This document shows, in pieces, positions 33,803-41,813 of a DNA stretch of 64,000 nucleotides. The position numbers and the translations under genes were made by a program. Source of the DNA: Agromyces humatus (GTDB taxonomy: Bacteria > Actinomycetota > Actinomycetes > Actinomycetales > Microbacteriaceae); assembly GCF_021228295.1 (NCBI RefSeq), contig NZ_JAJQPD010000005.1, positions 248,001-312,000 of the forward strand. The letters run 5' to 3'. Position 1 is the first letter of the stretch. The number at the start of each line of letters is the position of its first letter. The notes under the pieces were generated by a model that ran no database searches, was not told the DNA's origin, and worked only from the letters and a program-made list of their open reading frames with translations.

Positions 33803-35830
33803 ATGCGACTCCGCGCACCGCGTGCGACCATCGTTTCCGGGCTGGCGCTCGCCCTCGCCCTCGCAGCGCCGACGGCCGCCATGCCGACGAGCGCCACCGC
33901 TGCGGCACCGGCCACGGCGAGTGCCGCGATGCTGGCAGACGTCGAACCGATCCCCGATGGCGTCACCAGGCTGGGCGGGGCGTCGCGCTATGAAACGGCC
34001 GTCGCCGTGTCGCAGCGACACTCGCCCGGCGTGCCCGTGGTGTTCGTCGCGTCGGGTGCCGACTTCCCCGACGCGCTCGCGGCCGCCTCTGCTGCCGCGC
34101 TCGCCGGTGGACCTCTGCTGCTGACGCATCCCACGCGACTGCCCGCGGTCGTGTTCGAAGAGCTGCAGCGCCTCGACCCCGCACGTATCTCGCTCATCGG
34201 CGGAACCGGCGCGATCGGCGCCGGTGTGCAGAACGCCCTGAACGGCATCGCCCCGACCACCCGCCTCGCCGGACGGGACCGCTACACCACCGGGCTGGCC
34301 ATCACGAGGTCGGCGTTCACCACCGCCGACCATGCCATCGTCGCGACCGGTCGGGCCTTCCCCGACGCGCTCGCCGCCACCGGGGCGGCGGGGGCGCGCA
34401 ATGCGCCGGTCATGCTGGTCGATGGAACGAGGCCGACCGTGAGCGCGGCGACGCTCGCCGAACTCGAGCGCCTCGGCGTGTCGTCGATCTCGATCGCCGG
34501 CGGCACCGGCGCCGTCAGCGACGGCATCCACGCACAGCTCACGGCCCGCGGGTACTCCGTGACGCGGTACGGCGGCGCCACCCGCTACGACACGGCGGCG
34601 ATCATCAACGGCGCGTACTTCGGTGCCGGTTCGGCGACGAGCACGTTCCTCGCCACCGGTGTCGATTTCCCCGACGCCATTGCGGGCGCCGCGCTCGCCG
34701 GGCAGCTCGGCGCACCGCTCAACGTGACGCTCCGCAGCTGCGTGCACCCTCCGGTCAGCGATGTCATCAATGCCGTCGGTGCCTCGAGTCTCGTGGTGCT
34801 CGGCGGTGTCGCAGCGGTCTCCGACACGGCCGCGTCGGGGGCTCGGTGCATCTACCCCGTGACCGACGAGCCCATCGACAGCTGGACCGTATCCGGCATG
34901 ACGCTCGCCGACGGCGTCGAGCCGCCGTACTTCGACCGGCCGCCCGCGAACGTCAACGACCCCAGCCTCGGCATCGATGCGACCGGGCTGCGCATCTACC
35001 TGCGCCTCGACAACGGCGTGCGCGCCGACCACCCCGTCGTCTACGCGCAGTACGGCCTCTCGGCGCTCATCGAGTACGAGCGCACCGGCGAGCCGATGTG
35101 GCTCGCACGTGCCCTGCGCCACGCCGAACGGCTCACCGAGATCCGCGTCGAGCACGACGGCGCGTGGTGGTATCCGTACCGATTCCCCTGGACGTATGTC
35201 GATCGCACCCTCACCACGCCGTGGTGGTCGGCGATGGCGCAGGGTGAGGCCCTGTCGCTGTTCACCCGACTCGCCGAGACGACCGGCGATGCCCGCTGGT
35301 CCGAGGCGGCCGATCGTACTTGGGCGAGCTTCGCCCAAGAGCACACGACGGGCTCGCCGTGGGGCACCCTGGTCATCGACGATCATCTCTACTTCGAGGC
35401 GTTCGCCGGAAACCAGCCGCCGCTGCTCGTGCTGAACACGCATGTCTTCGCCATGTTCGGCGTCTACGACTACTGGCGCTACACGGGCGACGCAGAGGCC
35501 AGGCGCTATTTCGACGGTAGTGCGACCAGTGTGCTCGAACGCATGCTGCCCGTCGCGCGAGTCGAGGGCGGTATCTCGTTCTACTGCGTTCAGGCCGAGT
35601 ACTGCCATCGCCCGCGTTGGCAGAGCGACCGCTACCACCTCATCGTCATCTGGCAACTCGACACGCTCGCACGCATCACCGGCGATGCCCGCTTCGCGGA
35701 ATGGGCCGACCAGCTGCGAGCCGACTGGCAACCGTCGCCGTTCGGTGCCACACGCGAGTTCCAGCAGCACTTCGAACCCGGCGTCGAGCCCTTCGACACA
35801 GGCCCCGCGGGCGGCGCCATCGAGCCGTAG
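33803..35830 (+). CDS. Secreted protein: three cell-wall-binding repeats 2 fused to D-glucuronyl C5-epimerase-type C-terminal domain (copy 2)
   Basis: A 675-residue paralogue of the preceding gene with the same order: signal peptide (LALALAAPTAA core), three cell wall binding repeats from about residue 56 (RLGGASRYETAVAVSQR first, RLAGRDRYTTGLA second, RYGGATRYDTAAI third), then the epimerase-type domain with WWSAMAQGEALSLFTRLAE, YPYRFPWTYVD, LNTHVFAMFGVYDYWRYTG and FYCVQAEYCHRPRWQSDRYH. It has a longer C-terminal tail (after ADWQPSPF) than copy 1. GAAGGG lies upstream of ATG 33803. About 65-70 percent identity by eye over the enzyme domain indicates tandem duplication, with changes that could mean different substrates. 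Confidence 0.85.
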   Translation: MRLRAPRATIVSGLALALALAAPTAAMPTSATAAAPATASAAMLADVEPIPDGVTRLGGASRYETAVAVSQRHSPGVPVVFVASGADFPDALAAASAAALAGGPLLLTHPTRLPAVVFEELQRLDPARISLIGGTGAIGAGVQNALNGIAPTTRLAGRDRYTTGLAITRSAFTTADHAIVATGRAFPDALAATGAAGARNAPVMLVDGTRPTVSAATLAELERLGVSSISIAGGTGAVSDGIHAQLTARGYSVTRYGGATRYDTAAIINGAYFGAGSATSTFLATGVDFPDAIAGAALAGQLGAPLNVTLRSCVHPPVSDVINAVGASSLVVLGGVAAVSDTAASGARCIYPVTDEPIDSWTVSGMTLADGVEPPYFDRPPANVNDPSLGIDATGLRIYLRLDNGVRADHPVVYAQYGLSALIEYERTGEPMWLARALRHAERLTEIRVEHDGAWWYPYRFPWTYVDRTLTTPWWSAMAQGEALSLFTRLAETTGDARWSEAADRTWASFAQEHTTGSPWGTLVIDDHLYFEAFAGNQPPLLVLNTHVFAMFGVYDYWRYTGDAEARRYFDGSATSVLERMLPVARVEGGISFYCVQAEYCHRPRWQSDRYHLIVIWQLDTLARITGDARFAEWADQLRADWQPSPFGATREFQQHFEPGVEPFDTGPAGGAIEP

Positions 35831-35855
35831 TGCGACGATTCGGCCGCGGTTCGGC

Positions 35856-35877
35856 TCGGCCGGCGTGAGCCGGCCGA
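35856..35877. terminator. Hairpin after the second epimerase-like gene
   Basis: TCGGCCGGC (35856-35864) and GCCGGCCGA (35869-35877) are perfect arms around GTGA, 23 bases after the stop. No T-tract. Confidence 0.65.
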
Positions 35878-36192
35878 CGACGACGCCGTCAGGTACCGTC
35901 GCGCGAGCTCGCCGACCCGACCGACGCGGGGTCGGCGCTGATCTGCACCGTCGGCGAACTCCATGTCGTTCTCGAAGAGGACCTCCCGCGGCGCGCGCGG
36001 CGCCGCTATCGTTGAAGGGTCGAACGAGAATCGGTCAGTCGCGAGGTAAGAGCGGGAAACCGGGTTTCAGACGACCTCCGGGTTGCGTCAAGCAGAGCGC
36101 GACTGGTCCCACCCGCCACCGACTCCAATTCATTCGCCCCGACCACACGGTGCGGCGACTCGGGAAGACGCGTGTCGGGGACATCGCCTCGG
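35878..36192. other. Intergenic region without recognisable gene
   Basis: About 315 bases between the terminator hairpin and the end of the MarR gene (convergent side). Composition is slightly lower in G+C around 36030-36150. Short frames in it have no family features. I see no RNA gene or repeat. Confidence 0.5.
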
Positions 36193-36699
36193 CTAGTCGG
36201 GATCCTGCACGAGGCGACGCAGCAACCGGACGAGCGTCGCCTGGTCCTCGCGGGACAGGCCGCGCAGTTCGTTGCCCTCGCGTGCCGCGAGCTGTCGCAT
36301 CGCATCATCGACGTGCGTGGCGCCCTCGGACGTGAGCCGTACGAGCACGCTGCGACCGTCGCGGGGATTGGGTCGCCGGTCGACGAACCCGCGCCGCGAC
36401 AGGTTGTCGAGACGATTGGTCATGGCCGCGCTGCCGATCATCGTGGCCTCGATCAGCTGCGCGGGATTCAGTTCGTGTGGCGGCTCCTCGCGCCGCAGTG
36501 CCGCGAGCACGTCGAACTCCCATGCCGCGAGTCCGGCCGACTTGAAGGCGTCGGCGCGCAGTCGCGCGAGCCGGTTCGCGGCGCGCCGCAGTCGCGACAT
36601 GACGTCGAGCGGCGTCAGGTCGACGTCGGGAAGGCGGCGCGACCACGCGTCGATGAGCAGGTCGACTTCGTCGTCGCGCTCACTCGCCGTCGGGGACAT
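36193..36699 (-). CDS. MarR family regulator
   Basis: A 168-residue MarR winged-helix protein. LRRAANRLARLRADAFKSAGLAAWEFDVLAALRR leads into the recognition helix LIEATMIGSAAMTNRLDNLSRRGFVDRRPNPRDGRSVLVRLT, which contains the classic wing DGRSVLVRLT. ATG 36699 is chosen; the upstream frame is antisense to the next gene. It is divergent from the MerB-like gene with only 40 bases between the starts, so both promoters overlap and the MarR protein probably regulates both. Confidence 0.9.
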   Translation of the reverse strand: MSPTASERDDEVDLLIDAWSRRLPDVDLTPLDVMSRLRRAANRLARLRADAFKSAGLAAWEFDVLAALRREEPPHELNPAQLIEATMIGSAAMTNRLDNLSRRGFVDRRPNPRDGRSVLVRLTSEGATHVDDAMRQLAAREGNELRGLSREDQATLVRLLRRLVQDPD

Positions 36700-36739
36700 A
36701 CCTCGAACGTACCGCGACTCATCGGCGTAGCCTTCACCC

Positions 36740-37435
36740 ATGGACGCTGAGGTGAGCGAACGAGCGCAGACGGACATCGAGCGGGTTCGGGTCGAGGTCT
36801 ATCGAAGCTACGCCGAGCAGGGACATCCGCCCTCTCGTCCCGCCATCGAGGCAGCGACCCGCCTGTCGCCCGCAGAGGTCGAGCACGCGCTCACCACGCT
36901 TGCGGAAACCCGTCACGTGGTGCTCGACGACGACGGCCGCATCATCATGGCGCACCCGTTCGCGAGCATCGACCTGCACTTCTCGGTGAAGGGCACGCAC
37001 ACCCTCTGGTGGGGCGGGTGCGCATGGGACGCGTTCGCGATCCCCCACCTCGTGCCGGGCGAGCACGAGGTGCTCGTCGCGACGACGTGTGCGGCGTGCG
37101 GCACTCCTCACGCGTATGTCGTCGGCACCGCCGAGCCGCCTGCGGGTGACGAGGTCGCGCACTTCCTCGTTCCAGCGGCCCACTCGTGGGACGACGTGGT
37201 GCACACGTGCTCGAACCAGCGCATCTTCTGCACTGAGAAATGCGTCGACGACTGGCTCGCCGCCACGGGCAACGAGCGAGGGTCGGTCTTCGATCTCGCG
37301 ACGCTCTGGCGACTCGCGGCCCACTGGTACGAGGGCCGGCTCGACTCCCCCTACGTGCGGCGTGAGCCGTCGGAGGCGAAGGCGTACTTCGCGCAGGTCG
37401 GCCTGAAGGGCGCGTTCTGGGGGTTGGAGGAGTAG
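36740..37435 (+). CDS. Alkylmercury lyase (MerB)-like protein
   Basis: A 231-residue protein with an N-terminal winged-helix-like part (SYAEQGHPPSRPAIEAATRLSPAEVEHAL) and a MerB-type C-terminal domain. Cys94 and Asp97 in GGCAWDAFAIPHL match the C-x-x-D active-site pair of organomercurial lyase, which splits carbon-mercury bonds by protonation, and Cys157, Cys164 and Cys168 in TCSNQRIFCTEKCVDDW lie where the second catalytic Cys is expected. No merA, merR, merT or merP is nearby; instead a MarR gene is divergent. It may be a real organomercurial lyase without reductase or a MerB-fold protein with another role. Confidence 0.78.
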   Translation: MDAEVSERAQTDIERVRVEVYRSYAEQGHPPSRPAIEAATRLSPAEVEHALTTLAETRHVVLDDDGRIIMAHPFASIDLHFSVKGTHTLWWGGCAWDAFAIPHLVPGEHEVLVATTCAACGTPHAYVVGTAEPPAGDEVAHFLVPAAHSWDDVVHTCSNQRIFCTEKCVDDWLAATGNERGSVFDLATLWRLAAHWYEGRLDSPYVRREPSEAKAYFAQVGLKGAFWGLEE

Positions 37436-37471
37436 GGGCGCCGGCTTCAGCGCCGACGACGCAGCTGCCGC

Positions 37472-38143
37472 TCAACCCGATTCAGGTCCGACGAGCACGG
37501 CCACCATCGCGCGGCGCAGCCATGCGGTGTACTCATCGCTCGAGAGGCCCGCGACGACCTTCATGCGCTCATAGGTCTCGGCCATCGTGAGCAGCCACAC
37601 GGCGGCGACCTGCTCGTCGCGAGGCACATCGGCACGCCACCAGCCGCGGTCGTCGAAGAATGCGAGATACCGGGCCCATTCGGCACGGATGTCGGCCATC
37701 TGGGCCTCCCAGCGCGCGCGGAGTTCTGGGTCGTCGGTGTTCGCCCACGCACGCCACATGCCATACGAGCGCTCGTTCCACTCGGTGGTCAGCGTCGCGA
37801 TGCTCGTGAGGAACTCGTCGCGGGTCAGGTTCATCGCCGTCGTCTCGAGCTCGTCTCGCGCTCGGTCGACCGTGCGCTGTTGTGGACCGACGGTGACACG
37901 CTCGATGGCCAGGACGAACAGGTCGGCCTTCGTGCCGAACTTCTGGAAGTAGGGCACCGAGACGCCCGCGGCCGTGGCGATGTCGGCGATCGTCGTTCCG
38001 TCGAAGCCCTGTGCGGCGAAGACCGAGGCCGCCGCGTCGATCACGGCCGCTCGACGCTCTTCTGCGCGGCGGCGTCGCCCGCTCGCATCGTAGGAGCGCT
38101 TGTCTCGAGCGGTCGCTCCACGGCTCTTCGTCCCTTGACCCAT
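37472..38143 (-). CDS. TetR family regulator
   Basis: A 223-residue TetR protein with a basic N-terminus (RRRRAEERRAAVIDAAASVFAAQGF), helix-turn-helix TIADIATAAGVSVPYFQKFGTKADLF and a long helical C-terminal domain. ATG 38143 lies within a palindrome (38141-38153) and has no ribosome site, consistent with a leaderless start or tight autoregulation. It is divergent from the glycosyltransferase gene, and its operator overlaps the probable promoter of that gene. Confidence 0.9.
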   Translation of the reverse strand: MGQGTKSRGATARDKRSYDASGRRRRAEERRAAVIDAAASVFAAQGFDGTTIADIATAAGVSVPYFQKFGTKADLFVLAIERVTVGPQQRTVDRARDELETTAMNLTRDEFLTSIATLTTEWNERSYGMWRAWANTDDPELRARWEAQMADIRAEWARYLAFFDDRGWWRADVPRDEQVAAVWLLTMAETYERMKVVAGLSSDEYTAWLRRAMVAVLVGPESG

Positions 38144-38165
38144 ATTAGATATGAGGATACCATAT
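38135..38165 (+). promoter_or_regulatory. Promoter/operator of the glycosyltransferase gene
   Basis: A -35 TTGACC (38135-38140), 17-base spacer and -10 TACCAT (38158-38163). In and beside the spacer CATAT-TAG-ATATG (38141-38153) and ATATG-N7-CATAT (38149-38165) form overlapping AT-rich inverted repeats. Position and A+T contrast with the surrounding sequence favour a TetR operator. Confidence 0.55.
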
Positions 38166-38196
38166 TGAAATAATCATCCGGAAGAGCGGAGGCGTC

Positions 38197-39510
38197 ATGT
38201 CCTCGATTCTCGTTTGCATCAATCCCACGGAATCGCACGTCGGCCCAGTGCTGACCGTGGCGAAGGGGTTCGTCGACAAGGGATGGCGGGTGCGCGTGCT
38301 CACCGGCGCACGCTTCGCCGATCGCGTCGACGCGACCGGTGCGACCGCCATCGCCCTCCCACCAGAGGGGGACGTGCTCGACTCGATCGACCTCAAGGGA
38401 AACGCGCGGGGCGTGAAGGCCCTGAATGACGGCATCTACCGCACCTTCATCGAGCCGACCCCTCCGCAATTCCAGGCGTTGTGCGAGGCCCTCGACGCAG
38501 AGCCCGTCGACGCCGTCACCGGCGACCCGAGCTTCCTCGCGATGTCGCTGCTCAATTCGCTCCCGGCGCGTCCGGTGCTCGCCACGTGCGGGATCTTCCC
38601 GCTCATGGTCTCGAGCGTCGACACCCCGCCCTTCGGGCTGGGGGCGACACCGAAGCGAGGCGCCATCGGCAGGTTGCAGCACCGCATGATGTCGTGGACG
38701 GCGCGCAAGGTGATCCTGGCCCGCGTGCAGCGCCAGATCGATGAGTTCTACCGGTCATTCGGGCTCCCGGGGCTGGGCAGCACGTTCTTCACCGACTACA
38801 TGCTCCGAGACGGCATGATCGACCTGCTCGGGCAGTTCACGGTCCCGGCGTTCGAGTACCCGCGCTCCGACCTGCCGTCGGTGGTGCGCTTCTTCGGTCC
38901 GTTGAGCGTTCCCGCACGGCCCGACTGGCGACCGCCCGAGTGGTGGAGCGAACTCGACGGATCACGCCCGGTCGTGCACGTGTCGCAGGGCACCGTCGCG
39001 AATACCGACTTCGGTGAGCTGGTCGGCCCGACCCTCGAAGCGCTGGCCGACGAGCCGGTACTCGTCGTCGTGGCGACCGGCCGAACCGATGGCCGCCCGA
39101 TCGGGGATCTTCCGCCTCTGCCTGCGAACGCGCGCGTCGCGGAGTTCCTCCCGCATGCCGAACTCATGCCCAAGGTGTCTGCGTTCGTCACGAACGGCGG
39201 CTACGGCGGTCTCCACGAGGCGATGCGACACGGCGTGCCCATCGTCGTGGCAGGCGACACCGAGGACAAGCTCGAGACCTCCGCGCGAGTGGCGTGGTCG
39301 GGTGTCGGGGTGAACCTCAAGACGGGGCATCCGACCCGCGAGGCGATCCGAGCGGCGGTGAGCGACGTGCTCGCGAACCCGCGATTCCGTGACGCCTCAT
39401 CCCGCATCGGCGAGGAGATCGCCGCCTCCCCCGGCGCGGCGGGCTTCGTCGACGCTGTAGAGGAGCTCGTCGCTGCGCGCGCATCGGCACCCGCGTCCGG
39501 GGGTGCGTGA
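38197..39510 (+). CDS. Family 1 glycosyltransferase (macrolide/UDP-glycosyltransferase-like)
   Basis: A 437-residue GT-B glycosyltransferase. The N-terminal domain starts ILVCINPTESHVGPVLTVAKGFVDKGWRV, typical for acceptor-binding of the MGT/YjiC group. The C-terminal sugar-nucleotide site reads FVTNGGYGGLHEAMRHGVPIVVAGDTEDKLE, the conserved PSPG-like box. GGAGG-like AGCGGAGGCG precedes ATG 38197. Such enzymes transfer glucose or related sugar to small hydrophobic acceptors such as macrolides, flavonoids or other xenobiotics. Control by the divergent TetR suggests a detoxification or self-protection role. There is no membrane segment. Confidence 0.9.
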   Translation: MSSILVCINPTESHVGPVLTVAKGFVDKGWRVRVLTGARFADRVDATGATAIALPPEGDVLDSIDLKGNARGVKALNDGIYRTFIEPTPPQFQALCEALDAEPVDAVTGDPSFLAMSLLNSLPARPVLATCGIFPLMVSSVDTPPFGLGATPKRGAIGRLQHRMMSWTARKVILARVQRQIDEFYRSFGLPGLGSTFFTDYMLRDGMIDLLGQFTVPAFEYPRSDLPSVVRFFGPLSVPARPDWRPPEWWSELDGSRPVVHVSQGTVANTDFGELVGPTLEALADEPVLVVVATGRTDGRPIGDLPPLPANARVAEFLPHAELMPKVSAFVTNGGYGGLHEAMRHGVPIVVAGDTEDKLETSARVAWSGVGVNLKTGHPTREAIRAAVSDVLANPRFRDASSRIGEEIAASPGAAGFVDAVEELVAARASAPASGGA

Positions 39511-39576
39511 TGCGCATCTGGGTCTCGGCCGCTTTCACGGTGCCCCATGAGACACAGCCGCACGCGGCCGGCGGCC

Positions 39577-40386
39577 CTACGCGCCCTGCGCGAAGAACTC
39601 CACCGCCGCCTGCCGGAACACCCGCGAGCCCGGCGCATTGAAGTGGTGGCGACCGGGCAGCTCGACGAACGTGCCGCCCGGCGTGGCAGCGGCCAAGGCC
39701 CTCGACTGTTCGAGGATTGCGTCGTCGCTGCCGGTGGCGAACAGGATCGGCTGGCGTGGCGGACGCGCCGGGTCGGGATCGGCGTCAGCCGTTCGCATGC
39801 CCTCGGCGAGCGCGACGACCGCTCGCAGGTCGTTCCCGTCGACCCGTTCGGCGAGCGTCACGTAGTTGCGCGTCACCTGGTCGCCGACGGGCGTGCCCTG
39901 CTCGGCGTACGCGCGCGCCTGCTCGATCTGCAGGCGGGCGAGCGGACGCCCGTCGGGGATGCCGCCGAGTACGGCCCGCTCGACATGCTCGGGGGCCTGT
40001 ACCGCGAGCTGCCAGCCGACGCGCGCGCCCAGCGAGTACCCGGCGTAGAGCACCCGGTCGAGCAGGTACGTGTCGAGCACCGTGATGAGGTCGGCGACGA
40101 GCGCGTCCATGGCGTACTCGGCCGCGTCGTAGGGCTTGTCGCTCGCGCCGTGGCCGAGCTGGTCGACGCCGAGCACGCGGTACCCGGCGCGGGTGAGGTC
40201 GCGCACCCACCCCGTGTTCACCCAGTTGTCTCGGCAGCTCGACGCGAACCCGTGCACGCACAGCACCGTCGGTGCGACGTCGTCGCCCCACGAATAGGTC
40301 GCGATGCGGCGGCCCTCGGCCGACATCACGAACTTCGGCTTCGGCATCTCGGTCAGGGCTGGGATCGCGGCATCCATGTCGGCCAT
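39577..40386 (-). CDS. Alpha/beta hydrolase
   Basis: A 269-residue alpha/beta hydrolase. The oxyanion motif is VLCVHGFASSCRDNW, the acid-side region VLGVDQLGHGASD, the nucleophile elbow GYSLGARVGWQ, and the base is in GRHHFNAPGS near the C-terminus. This is the common epoxide-hydrolase/lipase-like type. ATG 40386, with ATG 40377 possible. It follows tmsB by 62 bases on the same strand and may be co-transcribed with the branched fatty-acid genes, perhaps as an acyl hydrolase, but that link is only positional. Confidence 0.85.
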   Translation of the reverse strand: MADMDAAIPALTEMPKPKFVMSAEGRRIATYSWGDDVAPTVLCVHGFASSCRDNWVNTGWVRDLTRAGYRVLGVDQLGHGASDKPYDAAEYAMDALVADLITVLDTYLLDRVLYAGYSLGARVGWQLAVQAPEHVERAVLGGIPDGRPLARLQIEQARAYAEQGTPVGDQVTRNYVTLAERVDGNDLRAVVALAEGMRTADADPDPARPPRQPILFATGSDDAILEQSRALAAATPGGTFVELPGRHHFNAPGSRVFRQAAVEFFAQGA

Positions 40387-40448
40387 TCTTCCCGGCGAAC
40401 GGATGCCGCGGCCAGCGCCGCGCGCGGGAGCGGGTGGGTCGGGCAGGT

Positions 40449-41813
40449 TCAGGGAGTCCACCACGGCCGCAACGGCAGGTCGCCGACATCGCCGCGGTCG
40501 TCGGGGTTGACGGCCAGCACCTGGTGCAACTGGATCCCGCCGGTCTCGAAGGCGAGCCGTGATCCGGCCATGTACAGACCCCATACCTTCGCGGTGGGAA
40601 GCCCGACCTCGGCGACGGCATCTTCCCAGTGCTCGACGAGGTTGGCGCACCAGTCGCGCAACGTCAACGCGTAGTGCGGGCGCAGGTTCTCCTCGTGCAG
40701 CACCTCGAGTCCCACGTCCTGCGCCTCGCGGATGATGCGGCCCGAGCCGGTGAGCTCGCCGTCGGGGAAGACGTACCGGTCGATGAATCCGCGGGTCGAG
40801 GGTTCGGACCGGTTGTCGGGGCGGGTGATGCAGTGGTTGAGCAGCAGCCCGCCGGCGCGCAACCTCGACTGCAGGAACCGGAAGTACGACGGATAGTTGC
40901 GAACGCCGATGTGCTCGAGCAGCCCGATCGACGACACCGCGTCGAAGCCGTCATCGCGGATGTCGCGGTAGTCGCCGAAGCGCACCTCGGCCAGGTCGGC
41001 CAAGCCCTCCTCGGCGATGGCGTGCTGCGCCCACGAGGTCTGCTCGCGCGACAGGGTCACGCCGATGGCCCGCACGCCGCGCCGGGCAGCGTACCGCACC
41101 ATGCCGCCCCAGCCGCACCCGACGTCGAGCAAGCGGTCGCCGGGCTTCAGCCGCAGCTTCTCGAAGACCAGTCGGTACTTGTTCTCCTGTGCCTCGTCGA
41201 GCGATGCATCGGGGCGCGGGTAGCACGCACAGGTGTACGTCATCGACGGCCCGAGCACCCACTCGTAGAACGTGTTCGAGACGTCGTAGTGGTGGTGGAT
41301 CGCCTCGGCGTCACGCGACTTGCTGTGCCGCAGCCCCTCGGCGACGCGACGCCACCGCGGCGGCACCTCCTGCGGCGGCGGCGCGATCGGCCGCAGGTGC
41401 TCGACCCCGATCGACCGGACGATGTGCGCCATCGCGCGCGGTGGCGGCATCCTGAAGACCAGTTCGTCGGCGAGCGCCTTGAGCAACTCGTAGGGGTCGC
41501 CGGGGTGCACGCCATGGATCTCGAGATCACCGGCGATGTAAGCGCGCGCCAGGCCGAGGTCGCCGCGGCCGGTGGCGAGGTAGGTCGTTCCCCGCGGCGT
41601 CTTCAGCTCGATGCCGAGCGCGGCATCGGGCGGCCCGGCCGAACTTCCGTCGTACGCGGTGAACCGCAGGGGCAGCCGGCCGCCTGCGAAGAGCTCGAGG
41701 ATCTCGGCGAGGGTGAGCTTTCCGCCGGCCTCGCTCGCGGCCGGGACATCCGTCTTCGTCGGATCTTCCGGCGCCTGCGCCGTGTCGGGAGCCTGCCCCT
41801 TGATCGACGTCAT
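40449..41813 (-). CDS. tmsB: CFA-synthase-type methyltransferase, 10-methylene/10-methyl fatty acid synthesis
   Basis: A 454-residue cyclopropane-fatty-acid-synthase-family methyltransferase. AdoMet motif I is LLDVGCGWGGMVRYAARRGV, preceded by HHHYDVSNTFYEWVLG and MTYTCACYPRPD, family signatures. In actinobacterial tms/bfa operons this protein (TmsB/BfaB, UfaA1) methylates oleoyl chains of phospholipids to the 10-methylene product, which the FAD protein then reduces to 10-methylstearate (tuberculostearate). Overlap with the adjacent FAD gene (ATGA) reproduces this two-gene order, which is my basis for the name. A plain cyclopropane synthase is the alternative. Confidence 0.82.
   Translation of the reverse strand: MTSIKGQAPDTAQAPEDPTKTDVPAASEAGGKLTLAEILELFAGGRLPLRFTAYDGSSAGPPDAALGIELKTPRGTTYLATGRGDLGLARAYIAGDLEIHGVHPGDPYELLKALADELVFRMPPPRAMAHIVRSIGVEHLRPIAPPPQEVPPRWRRVAEGLRHSKSRDAEAIHHHYDVSNTFYEWVLGPSMTYTCACYPRPDASLDEAQENKYRLVFEKLRLKPGDRLLDVGCGWGGMVRYAARRGVRAIGVTLSREQTSWAQHAIAEEGLADLAEVRFGDYRDIRDDGFDAVSSIGLLEHIGVRNYPSYFRFLQSRLRAGGLLLNHCITRPDNRSEPSTRGFIDRYVFPDGELTGSGRIIREAQDVGLEVLHEENLRPHYALTLRDWCANLVEHWEDAVAEVGLPTAKVWGLYMAGSRLAFETGGIQLHQVLAVNPDDRGDVGDLPLRPWWTP

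Noticed and set aside
31640-35770. A 1376-codon minus-strand open frame
   Set aside because: Antisense to the tandem cell-wall-binding/epimerase genes; its internal repetition only mirrors the paralogy of those genes.
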